64,000 bases of DNA from Spisula solida (GCA_947247005.1 OX365949.1:22387130-22451129), one strand, 5' to 3'; shown: positions 11,761-23,547, counted from the stretch's first letter. Made by a program: numbers and translations. Notes: generated from the sequence alone by a model not told the origin.

Positions 11761-12837
11761 CAGGGGCGGATCCAGGATTTGGCGTTAGGGGGGGGGGCGT
11801 ACATTCATGTATTGATACCCCCCCCCCCCAAGAAAATGCGCGAGCGAAGCGAGCAAGAAAAACTGTATCTCTGAGAAGCATTCCACACAATTTCGTTCTT
11901 TATCTTAAAATATTCATTGATAAAGTTAATGTGAGAGCCAGGCGAGCAAGAATATATGAATTAATTATTTGAGCAGCATATCCCTCATACTCATTCCCTA
12001 CTTACAAAATGAACTGATAGTGGTTGTGCGAGCGCAGCGAGCAAGACAAAATGCAATTATCTATTTCACCAGCAAACACCACATCCTTATTACTTGGTTA
12101 TATTCACTGATGTAGTAATTGTAAGAATTAGAAAAAAATCAGTGTTTATCTGAGCAGCATACCCAACCAACTCATTGGTAAATCAAAACTTAGCGGCTTT
12201 CATTGAATTTACGTAGTTCTACAGCGAGCGAAGCGGGCAAGAAAATTTGTTGTTTATATGAGCAGCATAGCCAGGACTAACGATTATCGACTGGATAATA
12301 TTAACTGATATATATATATAGCTTCTGTAAATTCGTCACGAAGAAAAAATGCAATGTCTATCTGAGCAGCATACTCTGCGAACTCCAGGGCTTCAGTTTT
12401 GTTTAAGAGGAAATGTGAAATACTTGGGATCCAGCGACTAGTAGGGAGACCAGTGGCTTTCTGCCTCGTGACTTTTTAAATATAACCACGGAATTTCCTC
12501 AGCTGCATTTTGAGATATCTTATTTTTTAATGAAAATGACAGCTGTATTACTGACTTGTCGGACATTTTTAATGTGCAAGAATCTCGGCAATTCTGTAGC
12601 CGATGTTTGGCATTATGCTACCAATCAGTCCCATATTTTGTTTTTTGCATAGAGCATTAAGTTCACTTAAAAATCCATTAATTTATTATTGTGTTATTGA
12701 CGCGAGCGAAGCTAGCGAAAAAAAATTGCATATCAATATTGTTCTTACATCCAATCTATGATTATATTACCTAGGCTCCGGCGATTTTAGGGGGGGCGTA
12801 CGCCGGGTCCGCCCCCCCCCCCTTGGATCCGCCTATG
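11761..12837 (+). mobile_element. Non-autonomous DNA element with CAGGGGCGGATCC ends (hAT-like)
   Basis: The left end is CAGGGGCGGATCCAGGA. The right end is its diverged inverse (TTGGATCCGCCTATG), and both ends carry G or C runs just inside. CAGGGG-type termini are usual for hAT-like elements, but I cannot see a clean 8-bp target duplication. The interior repeats GCGAGCGAAGCGAGCAAG and CTGAGCAGCATA words several times at irregular spacing. No transposase frame is present, so it is a non-autonomous copy. Confidence 0.65.
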
Positions 12838-14205
12838 TAATTGGACTTACATTTGCAATAAAATTGAATAATAACAAAAAGACAGAGACTTAATTTAAAG
12901 TAATTAGGTTTTTGTATATTTTACAAACTGTAACCAATCTTTTATAACTCTATACCTGAAGAGTATATGTGGCATTAATAACTTCTTGAAAAAAAAACTT
13001 CTTGAACAATCACTGTTTATGAAGCAGAATGTTCAAGAACTATCCAAACAAATTTGATAATATTCTTTTAGTTAAGATTGTTGTGCATAACTTATTTGAT
13101 GATAAGTCGTAAATACATTAACATTATATAGGAAATGGTTGAATATGTTTACACAAGATAAAACATGTTTTGTGAAATCATGATTGACCATGTAATTATG
13201 ATGACTGATAAACATGATCAGTTCGACAGTCATGATTGATCATGGTAGATTGTGGTGCCATTTAACATGTATGTTTAAACATGTTCAAACATGTGTAAAT
13301 AAATGTTTGAATGTGTTTAAAACATATTCAGACATGTTTCAATCATGGTACCAAGAGGTCAGAGATTTTGTATTCCCCAGAATTTCTAATTGAGGGCTAA
13401 TTATTGCTGTGAAACCAGAATGAACTGGCATGTCAGAGAGTTACAAATTACTTCTTTAGATTGGGTTTTAATAGCCCTATCGGATTACAAGCACTCTTCT
13501 CCAGGTGAATTGAAATGGACATTAGGCCAGATTTAAGTTGATGGGTTTCTCTCTATGAGAAGTTACATAGATGGTTTCAAGAAAAAGATACACACAGTTT
13601 TGGTTTTACCGTGAAAATGTATTTTGAATGAAATGCACAAGGAAAGTAATAAATAAATGAAGTACACACTCAAAATTAACAACATTTCTAGTTGGATAAA
13701 GAATTTCATGAAAAACACATTAACTCTTTGAATGTAACACTTACAAGTAGCATAATCAAGGAAATTTATGTATAACAATGGAACATGCCTATTTTTAACA
13801 GAAATTGACTGTGTTGGTTAAAATTATTTTTGTCACATGTGTTAGTTTTATTATTGTTTAACTACATGTTTGAAATAAAAGGTATTGAACTGTAAAGAAG
13901 ACACTTATATCACTAGTAATATATAAAAATTTAGATGATTCAATGTTTGTCTGAAGTTCATTTCATGTTAATTTATTTTATTTATTAAAGAACATGTAAA
14001 TTGACTTGGGAAATGACATACCGATAGGCATTGCTTTTCAAAAAAAATATTCACTTATTATTAACAAAAATGAACATTTGAAAAATATAAATAACAATCC
14101 CTAAAAACTACATGTATCATCATACTAAAATTGCCTGTACAATCTTGAAATTAATTAAAATATGTAGATTCTCTACGCATTTTTTGTCAATGACAAATTA
14201 TTAAA
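12838..14205. other. AT-rich non-coding sequence
   Basis: No supported gene. Around 13140-13340 the sequence is unusually rich in AAACATGTTT-like and CATGATTGATCATG-like near-palindromic words, without a clear period. A 71-codon minus-strand frame at 13563-13778 has no splice or start context and is not called. Confidence 0.4.
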
Positions 14206-14207
14206 TA

Positions 14208-14659
14208 GGGGAGACCGGGGCTAGTCCGGCCTCAGGGCACGTTCGGCATATGGTTGTTTAAAGCGTGTGAATCAAATTTTAATGCTGCAAATCAATAATG
14301 TCTAGGGGTTCACAATCTAAGGACCATGAGGACTTCTAATTCAAGACGTGAGTTTCATGGTCAATGTTCAAATTGGTTCCATGAAATACAAATAATGTAT
14401 CATAAGTCTTTGACCGCCGAACAAGCCCCGTGGTGTGGCCGGACTTGCCCCTTCGCGGGGCAAGTTCGGCCACCTTGACCTGATGATTTTGGGCAAAGAT
14501 TACTTCCATACATACAAAGAAACACTGAAGGAAGTAAATGAGCTAGTCCCGCCTCATTATGCCTTACCTAAATATAATTTTTCAGAGACCAAACTAGATA
14601 AAATATGTTTGTAAAATGTTATTTTTCTAAAAAAGGGCCGAACTAGCCGCGGTCTCCCC
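14208..14659. mobile_element. 452-bp MITE with TA target duplication
   Basis: The terminal inverted repeats are GGGGAGACCGGGGCTAG at the left and the inverse of GGGGAGACCGCGGCTAG at the right, pairing over about 24 bases with a few differences. TA flanks both ends (14206-14207 and 14660-14661), as in Tc1/mariner-type insertions. An internal hairpin near 14420-14475 pairs GGCCGGACTTGCCCC with GGGGCAAGTTCGGCC. No coding frame is present. Confidence 0.75.
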
Positions 14660-15385
14660 TACTAAAGAATCCCTTCTTGAATATGATGTCTAAATAAACT
14701 ACTGGAACCTACTTCTACAAATGTTATAGACCGTTAGGCAAAATATTTTAAATATGTTATTATGTTCACAAATCGAAGCTTTTGACATAATCACGAAATG
14801 ATTACTGAATATCATGCACAATTTTAATATAACTTGTTTTCTTCAAAACTAAACGTTTTATTGAAACTCTTTTGTCGTCGGTAATGTTTGCTATCACGGA
14901 AGGATAACACCTGCGTGACCTTACGAATGACAACACAAGCCGTATATGACATCATAACTAGTCAGACGAGACTAATGTGACCCCAAGTACTAACTGTCGT
15001 CACATTACTGTTGTTTACATGAAAACTCTGAGGGTTTGAATTTGCGTGAAAATGGTTAAAAGTCCGAAAAATGCCCCGCCTTGGCGTATCGAAGGTTACC
15101 TTAGCAACCATGAATTTTAGCATGATGTCACTGTAATCATGAACACCCAGGGAAACATTGCTAATGTATGTTATTATACCTCACGTGACCTCTCATTGTA
15201 TTTTTCCCATAGACCTTCCATGTGATATTTTGTTCGATCACTATATGATATTTTGTTCGATCACTACTAGTAAAAACGAGGCTGGGCTATTTATAGAAAT
15301 TTGTACTATTTGAGTCTGGAAAACACCCTGCTAGAGAGTCTCTGTATGCTGTTTATATGTTTGGGTATATTTAACATGCTATTTT

Positions 15386-15852
15386 TAGCTCACCTGTCAC
15401 AAAGTGACAGAGTGAGCTTTTGTGATCACTCTTCGTCCGTCGTCCGTCCGTCCGTCGTCCGTCCGTCCGTCCGTCGTCTGTCGTCCGTCCACAATTACTT
15501 GTGTAGACACTAGAGGTCACAGTTTTTGCTTAATCATTATTAAACTTGGTCACAATGATCATCTCAACAAAATCTAGGTCAAGTTCGATATTGGGTCATC
15601 CGGGGTCAAAAACTAGGTCACAAGGTCAAATAATAGAAAAACCTTGTGTAGTCGTTAGAGGTCACAATTTTGGCCTAATCTTTATGAAACTTGGTCACAA
15701 TGATCATCTTAACAAAATCTAGGTCAAGTTCGATATCGGGTCATCTGGGGTCAAAAACTAGGTCACAAGGTCAAATCATAGTAAAACCTTGTGTAGTCAG
15801 TAGAGGTCACAAATTTGGGCGACCTATGGCCCTTTGGGCCCTCTTGTTAGTA
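15386..15852 (+). repeat. AGCTCACCTG-type mollusc repeat
   Basis: It opens with AGCTCACCTGTCAC and a local hairpin (CTGTCAC / GTGACAG). A long CGTCCGTC run follows, then two near-identical subunits of about 155 bases (AGAGGTCACA to AACCTTGTGTAGT) and a partial third. It ends GGGCCCTCTTGTT. This architecture is widespread in bivalve genomes (general knowledge). Open frames across the CGTCCGTC run are spurious. Confidence 0.8.
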
Positions 15853-15989
15853 AATCTTGTCGATTTCAACCGTTGAAACTGACAAGATTTACTAAAAATA
15901 GCACAAAATCATTAGAAACTTATACGGACTGAGATTGTACATGTAAAATTATCATAACGGCAATCTTAAATTCTGCTTACATTTGTTGA

Positions 15990-16400
15990 TATTTTATTTC
16001 GCAAAATGGTTGTTATTTTTTTCGGTATAATATATAAATAACACATGGCTGCGAGGGTGACAGTAAATAATACCAACCCTTGAATAGTCATATCACCCTC
16101 TTTATTTCGCAAAATGGTTGTTATTGTTTTCGGTATAATATATAAATAACACATGGCTGCGAGGGTGACAGTAAATAATACCAACCCTTGAATAGTCATA
16201 TCACCCTCTTTATTTCGCAAAATGGTTGTTATTTTTTTCGGTATAATATATAAATAACACATGGCTGCGAGGGTGACAGTAAATAATACCAACCCTTGAA
16301 TAGTCATATCAACCTTGGCTTCGCCTCGGGTGATATAACTATTCTCGGGTTGGTATTATTTACTATCACCCTCGCAGCCATGTGTTATTTATATATTATT
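15990..16400. repeat. 108-bp tandem repeat (x3) capped by an inverted copy
   Basis: Three almost identical 108-bp units run from about 15990 to 16312, each with ATTTCGCAAAATGG, ACATGGCTGCGAGGGTG and AATAGTCATATCACC. After a 15-20 base spacer (CTTGGCTTCGCC), 16329-16400 is the inverse of part of the unit, so the last unit and this segment form a stem of roughly 70 bp. The unit length divides by three and gives a repetitive 113-codon minus-strand frame that I regard as incidental. Confidence 0.9.
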
Positions 16401-16468
16401 ACTACCAGCTAAATTTTGAGTTAAATCTAACAGATCATTTTCTCATTATATATGGATCATCCCTCGTA

Positions 16469-16921
16469 TAACTAACCGACCTGTCTGAAGAGACCTTGTA
16501 TAGATATTTAAGGATTGACCCCTGTAGACAATTGCCACCTATAACTAACCGGCCCACCTGCCTGAGACCTTGTATATATTTTCCAGGGTTGTCCCCTGTA
16601 GACAACTGCCACCTGTAACTAACTGACCCGCCTGCCTGAGACCTTATATAGCAATATCATGGTTGACCGCTGTAGATAACTACCCCCTGCAACTTACCAA
16701 CCCGCCTGCCAGGGACGTTATATAGATATTTCAGAGTTGACCGCTGTAGACAAAAGCCACCTGTAACTAACTGACCCGCCTGCCTGAGACCTTATATAGC
16801 AATATCATGGTTGACCGCTGTAGATAACTACCCCCTGCAACTTACCAACCCGCCTGCCAGAGACGTTATATAGCAATTTCAGGGTTGACCGCTGCAGACA
16901 AATGCTAACTAACTGACCCGC
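16469..16921. repeat. 74-bp minisatellite with 148-bp higher-order period
   Basis: The word CTGTAGACA (or CTGTAGATA / CTGCAGACA) recurs at 16522, 16596, 16670, 16744, 16818 and 16892, exactly 74 bases apart. Units also contain GACCCGCCTGCC and TATATAG. Alternate later units share specific variants (TACCCCCTGCAACTTACC), so the array has a 148-bp dimeric organisation. It ends directly at a tRNA-like head at about 16922. Confidence 0.9.
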
Positions 16922-17000
16922 CTCGACCGTGGCCGAGTGGTTAGGACGTCCGCCTTGGATGCGGGAGATCGAAGGTTCGAATCCTGGCGGAAGCTGGGAT
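16922..17000 (+). repeat. tRNA-like SINE head abutting the 74-bp array
   Basis: It contains GTGGCCGAGTGGTTAGGA (A-box-like), a well-paired anticodon arm (TCCGC / GCGGG around CTTGGAT) and GGTTCGAATCC (a good B box). The acceptor and T stems do not pair as a real tRNA should, so it is called a SINE or pseudo-tRNA head and not a functional tRNA gene. Confidence 0.55.
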
Positions 17001-17789
17001 AGAACTGATGCAGCCGGTTGGTGAGCCGCCAGCTAGTTAAAGAACGGTTACCGTAGGCCCATCGCTTGTATCTTTTATTTTGTTAGCACTGGCTACGGGA
17101 TTCTATTTTGGAGGGGGGAAGGCGTTGCATTCCTTCAGTATTATATAATACGTATGGAGTTATTTGTGATGAACCGACTTGTATAATATTTTATTGGTAG
17201 AACTTCAAATTCCTGTGGTTATACATGAAATTATTTAACAATTTGTTGATAAATTTCGTATGTCAAATTATCGTGCATATAGTTTTACAATTTGAAAACT
17301 ACCGGCCTATCGCGCTTATTTTTCTCGCACAATTTTGAGATTTTCATGTTTATTTTTATACACATCAGCTGTTGAATTATGCAGATAGAAGGTCAAGGAT
17401 CCTGTCAATTCTCTGTCAAATGAAGTCGGTACATCATTTGCTCGCAGGAACTATTTGACTTGCTACCCAGCTGGTAAGCCTCTGCTAAATTTTAGCAACT
17501 TTTTCAACCTCTTGGTAGGACTGAATACTGTGCTCACTCCACCCTTTTTAATCATCAAAATGTTTGTAACAAAAAGTGATTACTTGAAAACTTATAATAC
17601 AAGATTTCAAATCATCAAAGCACTAAAGGAATTGGGTTAGAAGTACTCTCAGTCTGGGTGATATCATAATATCATTAGTTTGCAGTCCTTGTAAAGCATT
17701 GAACTTTGATAGAAGTGATCCATTTGTGATATTCCAAGTAAAGAAGGTCGAGTGTGAAACTGGTTATGGTACATTTCTATTGGCGCTGA

Positions 17790-18130
17790 ATATATCAGAT
17801 AGCGTTGTGGTAAACTGTCCGCTTCAGGTGCAGAAGATCCCGCCTCATGATATCATATATGATTTGTTTCGTTCGACTCAAGAGGCAGTCTTAGTGCGAG
17901 GCACTTCGGTTTTATCCCTGCCTAATGGCCAATGACCTCAGGCTTCGAGGGAAGAGACAGAAAGTTTGTGTGTTACAAGGAACATGGGCGCGCCGTCCTA
18001 GCTCTTTCAAAATAGACTCCTGGGTTCTTTAATGTTCCCGGTGTATAACACCGATACACGTGGAACTACATCTGGGTTCCTAATCAGTACATCACTAGTT
18101 GGGTGGGAAACGCTGATAATCGTACGTAGT
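17790..18130 (+). repeat. SINE with tRNA-like head and conserved central domain
   Basis: A degenerate tRNA-like head (GTTGTGGTAAACTGTCC, then CAGAAGATCCCG) is followed by a central block at about 18013-18065. That block contains GGGTTCTTTAATG and CCGGTGTATAACACCGATAC and looks like a conserved SINE core. Near 18095 is CTAGTTGGGTGGGAAACGC, whose inverse occurs in the SINE bodies at 29845 and 43577. The 78-codon frame across it is not a gene. Confidence 0.55.
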
Positions 18131-20460
18131 ATGTACAGACTGACGGAAAATGCCAATTCTGTTATATGTTGGGACTAACAAGATTTACGCTACATTGAGT
18201 GTAACTAAGGTTCGAAACAAAAAAATAGATTAAACTGAAAAGGCACAATATCCATGCACAAACATCGCATCATTCTCAATAAACCACTGAAGGGAGTTTA
18301 TTAGAAAAAGTGAGTAGTGTAACTCAAACGTGATAAATAGCAGAACAAAAACAAACACAATATTGCCTATATTTTTGTAATGGATTCAAATCAAGGACAG
18401 TAACATTTTCCAATGTAAGTATTCAAACATCTGACACATCATAATTTTTTTTATAAAGTTTGCATGCTTCTTAATATTCAGAAATATCAATATAGCAGAT
18501 TTTGGGTTAGTTTTTGTATTGTAATTTATGGCGCTAGAGTTATACTCCTTATACTATTTCTCTATGGTTGACTTAGTAATTCGTTGTGGGATGTACATGT
18601 ATATAGCTCTACATCTATTTGAAAATAAAACACAAGATTTGAAGATCTCACAACACCGTACTGTTCATTTTGTTGATAATGTCATAAAGAGTTTATAAGG
18701 TTTAATACTTAAACGTATTTCTGACATGCATCCCCATTATAATTAGCATTCTTCTAACTACACTTACACACCCAGAACCTCATAGTTTGATAAAACGTGT
18801 GCTATCATTGGGAGTTTAAACAGAGAAACCTTCGACACAAAACTAATGTTCTTACAGCCGAAGATCTGTAAATCCCTAGACAGTCATAAATCAGTGCTGT
18901 GAACAGTGATTTGACCCAGCACTGGCCAAATTAACTGTTACCAAATTATTTGTGGCAATTTAAACCCCTATTAATCGGTAATTGAGAAGTTAATTCCGAC
19001 AGAGATTTTCAAGCTGAATGTAGGCTGTTCTGTGGATGGAAAAAATAATAAAAATTGAAGTTTATATTTTTCTGTCAAGTTTACTCCTAGCTTTATTCAA
19101 GGACATGACTGTATTTAATTATGAAGATTTTTATAATTATATTATTAAATCACAGAGCATCTCTTTATAAATAAGTCACTTATTCTTCAACAAAAGTTCT
19201 ATACTTTTGAAATGTACAAACTGGTAACATTAAAATATAGATCAGTGTTTTGTTTTGATGCATGTTAGAAGTATGGTAGAATGATAAAAGCAAGTCAAGC
19301 AATATTGTACAAATTTGTACAATTTGACAAACTGTCGGCCCAAGATTTTGAGTGGACAATGAAGTCATAGATTATTGTAAATAATATAACACACATGTAT
19401 TTTCGTAATTCCTTGCCGGTATGTAATAAGCAAATCCCTCCAAAATCATAAAAAAATGTAAAGATTCAGCAGGATGAGGGTCACGAAAACTTATTATGTT
19501 TAAGCAGTAAATGATGTGGTACGATACCCGAAAGTACAGATTTTTAACAAGAAAATGTGATTAAGGTAAAAGGTGTTTGACAGCGAATAGTTAATACTAA
19601 AACAATGAATTGAAATCAAAATCACCTTGTTCATATTAGAAAGTCATGTCAGACTTAGTATTGTAAAAATAGGCCTTAAAAAGCTTGTTAAATAGTATAG
19701 TATGTTGCAAACAGTAATAATGCATTTCTCTCAATTAAGCAATTTAAAAAGGTGCATTTTGATAGATCTATTTTCATTTTGTTCGGACTCACAAATAGTT
19801 ATTTCGATTGACAACATTTAGGAATGACTGACGGGTGTTTAAATTTTTGCTAAGCCTGTATTTGGTGTCTAAACAGGTTCTTACGTTTGCAATGAAAATG
19901 GATTAATTCGAACCATTGTAATGCTTTCAGCGCTTTAATTGGTGTAAGAAATCATTGATACATAGGAGAACAAGAAATGTATTTGAAAAAAGTAAACACC
20001 GTTAAGATAGCAGATAAGTGTACTAGTTTTCAATAAAGATGCGGACGTTATTTCATCTTGTTGAAATTGAAAAACACAAATCAAACTAGAATCTATATAT
20101 TTATACATGTATATTGTTTGTCAGCAGATACAAAAATAATAATATAGGTAAAATGTATGTGTAGTAGTCTAGATTCTACGGTCCGTTATATCCGTTAATT
20201 ATAGCGATAGTGATTCCAAACTTAAGTCAGATTTTAATATGAAATACATGACATTACCAGCTCGACTGTCGGTGGTATTCATATTGGCGTTGTATGATAT
20301 TTAATATTGAGTCCACGGCTACAAATTTTGAAGTCAGAGGAGATGAACTTTAAAGGCAGCTTCACTGACAGATACTTACTTCATGTACGGGGGATGCCTG
20401 GCAACTAGAAAGCCATAATTCCTAGAATGGCATTTAGTGAGCGACATAGCTTACACGTGA
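18131..20460. other. AT-rich sequence without a supported feature
   Basis: No exon, RNA gene or clear repeat boundary could be supported. The stretch lies inside the long intron between 2394 and 21771 if the gene model is right. A missing exon could be here. Confidence 0.4.
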
Positions 20461-20467
20461 CCTTTAT

Positions 20468-20735
20468 TAAGTCGATTGTGAAACAAGTTTTACAACATTG
20501 AACTAATATTAATCATTCTTGACACATCATGTCTGATTATATCCATCGTCACAATGGTATCGATATACATAAGAAAAGAGAAGCCAGCTTTCGCTTGTTA
20601 TGCTGGACATCTTGCAAGGGAAATACTTATATCATTTGTATTTCGTCTTTAGTATGAAGTGACCCCGGATCGAACCAGGGACTCCCCACACTCAAAGCGG
20701 ACGCTCTACCAAAAGGCTGTCGAGGCGGCACTTTG
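20468..20735 (-). repeat. tRNA-headed SINE (family also at 26100)
   Basis: The minus strand reads GCCGCCTCGACAGCC, an A-box-like TTTTGGTAGAGCG, a CGCTTTGAGTG arm and a B-box-like CTGGTTCGATCCGG. The body then holds CTTGCAAG and a Cys-tRNA-unlike tail ending near CTTGTTTCACAATCG. Body and tail are shared, in the same order, with 26100-26345, which shows a family and not a lone tRNA gene. Confidence 0.7.
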
Positions 20736-21770
20736 ACTCATGAATGATTGCAAATTTAGAAAAATATAATGCATATCATCGATATGTGTAACAAGTGAGC
20801 ACAGTTTTTTTTTCATTTAAATATTTCAGCTGTATTCATATCAACACTAGGGAAAATTAAAACCAATGATATGGCAAAGAATACAAGCAATACAATTCCA
20901 TAGTTGTGCTCCATATATAAATACCGTGATTGGTTATCTTTTCACATTTTGAAATTTATGTAGATACATAAAAAATTGTTGAAACCACCCAAAATTATCA
21001 TTTTTCCTGCACATTTTTTCCTGCACAAAAACTTTTCCTGGTTAAATGGAAATTTACAAATTGTCAAAATTGGTCAAGCCATGATTAAGTGTACTCGTAT
21101 ATATCATATATTGTGCATAAATTAAATTTAGAATAAATCTCCATGGTTTAAATGTTTTGATATTTAATATTTTATCCGTTTTTTTATTGCCCTATTGTTA
21201 GAGGCATTGAAACAAATAATTACAGGTGGCCCTAAAAGTTTGAAACAACCTTGCTTTTAAGCTATATCAGCTGAAGTTTTCTGGCCATTATAAATGCAGA
21301 TGCAATATTATAACTGCAAGCAGAAAAAAATGAAACCGTACTAACATTTAGGGATACAAACATTCAGAACCCTAATGAGTATAGAGAGACATTGTTTTCT
21401 GTGGCCATGTTGTAGTGTTGATTTACAACACATCATTACAGGCGTTAAAATGTTTGCCCTGCTGATAAACCATCAACTCATTTTGGTATTACATAATCGG
21501 TCTCTTTCGACAGTAGCACTGCCCATGTCAGTTCCATCCCCTGTGGTGAATGTCCATCCTGATTGGTTATTGTGGTCAGCATTTGACATACCAAGTACTT
21601 AGGGTGTGGTCTGCCACCTTTGAGGTGGGTTTACTGGTAAAGTGTACCTAATGTTGGTTTTCATTCACACTTCTATAATTCCAGAAGTTCAGCTATCATT
21701 GGTTAAAAGAGAAACTTTAAAGTTGTGTGAAAATCTTGGAGTTTTTTGGAGTAGACATTTTTGTGTTTAG

Positions 21771-21953
21771 CTAATAGCTACCGTTCCAATGAAGATTGGT
21801 TGAAGTTTAAAACTGAGCACAACCAGTATCAAGTTCATTGTGCAATGTACTTGCATCACAAAAATGGAAATTACTATGACTTTGTAATATCTATGAAATC
21901 AAACATTTTAAGTTCTGATGCTGACAGAAAGGACAAGCTAATTGCTGGAGTCA
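21771..21953 (+). CDS. Internal exon of the DnaQ-exonuclease-motif gene
   Basis: The acceptor is TTTGTGTTTAG and the donor is A|GTAAGT, a consensus match. It needs one upstream base and leaves one, so it is phase 1 at both ends. It encodes about 60 residues including NSYRSNEDWLKFKTEHNQYQ and MYLHHKNGNYYDFVISMKS. I do not recognise a domain. It lies between two inverted minisatellite arrays, 17 kb after the first and about 90 bases before the second. Its phase matches the exon at 23877 but not the one at 2248. Confidence 0.65.
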
Positions 21954-22044
21954 GTAAGTATCCTGGTTATATGATACATAATTAGACAAATATAAATGTA
22001 AAATATGGTCATATATTTTAAACAAAAAATGTGCAATAGAAACA

Positions 22045-23450
22045 GATGTTAAACATTCCTCCACCTTTTTATTCTATACAATTGACATGGAGGAACATTC
22101 CTCCATCTTTTTATTTTATAGTATAGACATGGGGGAACATTCCTCCATCTTTTATCTATAGTATATACATGGGGGAACATTCCTCCATCTTTTTACTTTA
22201 TAGTATAGACATGGGGGAACATTCCTCCATCTTTTTATTCTATAGTATATACATGGGGGAACATTCCTCCATCTTTATTCTATAATATAGACATAGGGAA
22301 ACATTCCTCCATCTTTTTATTCTATCATATGGACATGGGGGAACATTCCTCCATCTTTTTATTCTATCGTATGGACATGGGGGAACATTCCTCCATCTTT
22401 TTATTCTATAATATATACATGGGGGAACATTCCTCCATCTTTTTCTTCTATAATATAGACATGGGGGAACATTCCTCCATCTTTTTATTCTATAATATAT
22501 ACATGGAGGAACATTCCTCCATCTTTTTATTCTATAATATATACATGGGGGAACATTCCTCCATCTTTTTATTCTATAATATATACATGGGGGAACATTC
22601 CTCCATCGTTACATTCTATAGTTTAGACATGGGGGAACATTCCTCCATCTTTTTATTCTATAATTTAGACATGGGGGAACATTCCTCCATCTTTTTATTC
22701 TATAATATAGACATGGGGGAACACTCCTCCATCTTTTTATTCTATAATATATACATGGGGGAACATTCCTCCATCTTTTTAATCTATAATATATACATGG
22801 GGGAACATTCCTCCATCTTTTTATTCTAAAATATAGACATGGGGGAACATTCCTCCATCTTTTTATTCTATAATATATACATGGGGGAACATTCCTCCAT
22901 CTTTTTATTCTATAATATAGACATGGGGGAACATTCCTCCATCGTTACATTCAATAGTTTAGACATGGGGGAACATTCCTTCATCTTTTTATTCTATAAT
23001 ATATACATGGGGGAACATTCCTCCATCTTTTTATTCTATAATATATACATGGGGGAACATTCCTCCATCTTTTTATTCTAAAATATAGACATGGAGGAAC
23101 ATTCCTCCATCTTTTTATTCTATAGTTTAGACATGGGGGAACATTCCTCCATACTGTGTAGGCATGTAAGAACATTCCTCCATCTTTTTATTCTATAATA
23201 AATACATGGGGGAACATTCCTCCATCTTATTATTCTATAGAATTTACATAGAGGAACATTCCTCCATACTGTGTGAGCATGTAGGAACATTTCTTCATCT
23301 TTTTATTCTATTGTTTAGTCATGGGGGAACATTCCTCCATCCTGTGTAGGCATGTAGGAACATTCCTCTATCATGGAGGAATGTTCCCCTAACTTGTGTT
23401 CCCCCAGAAAAAGGACATCTGGAATTTCCTTTTTTATTCTGGAACGGCTT
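22045..23450 (-). repeat. 42-bp minisatellite array, right arm of the giant inverted pair
   Basis: About 31 units carry the same core as 2856-4465, read in the opposite direction (CATGGGGGAACATTCCTCC). The inner end has the CAATTG spacer variant, the outer end the CTGTGTAGGCATG variants, and the array ends in the inverse of the same leader, finishing GGAACGGCTT at 23450. Only one copy of each end exists, so the two arrays are one element (or one duplicated segment) in two orientations. It begins within the intron after 21953. Confidence 0.95.
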
Positions 23451-23547
23451 CTACCAGTCAATTCAGTTTTGTCTTATTGCAACACTTTCAATATAACACT
23501 GTAACGGATCCTAACCAGTACTTGCATACACTTCCACAAGGACAATT

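Noticed and set aside
15966..16307. 113-codon hydrophobic minus-strand frame
   Set aside because: It is three translations of the 108-bp tandem unit and its period is a multiple of three, so it is incidental.
16922..17000. Functional tRNA gene
   Set aside because: A and B boxes and an anticodon arm are visible, but the acceptor and T stems do not pair. The same caution applies to the tRNA-like heads at 1, 226, 20700, 26300, 29845 and 43577.
17450..17475. Tiny exon between GCAG and GTAAGC reading ELFDLLPS
   Set aside because: At 26 bases the open frame carries no information, and its phase does not bridge the exonuclease exons.
17699..17935. 78-codon plus-strand frame
   Set aside because: It overlaps a SINE head and core; there is no start or splice support.
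21375..21602. 75-codon frame as the missing exon before 21771
   Set aside because: The best acceptor (ATTACAG near 21441) gives the wrong phase for 2394, and the peptide has no recognisable features.
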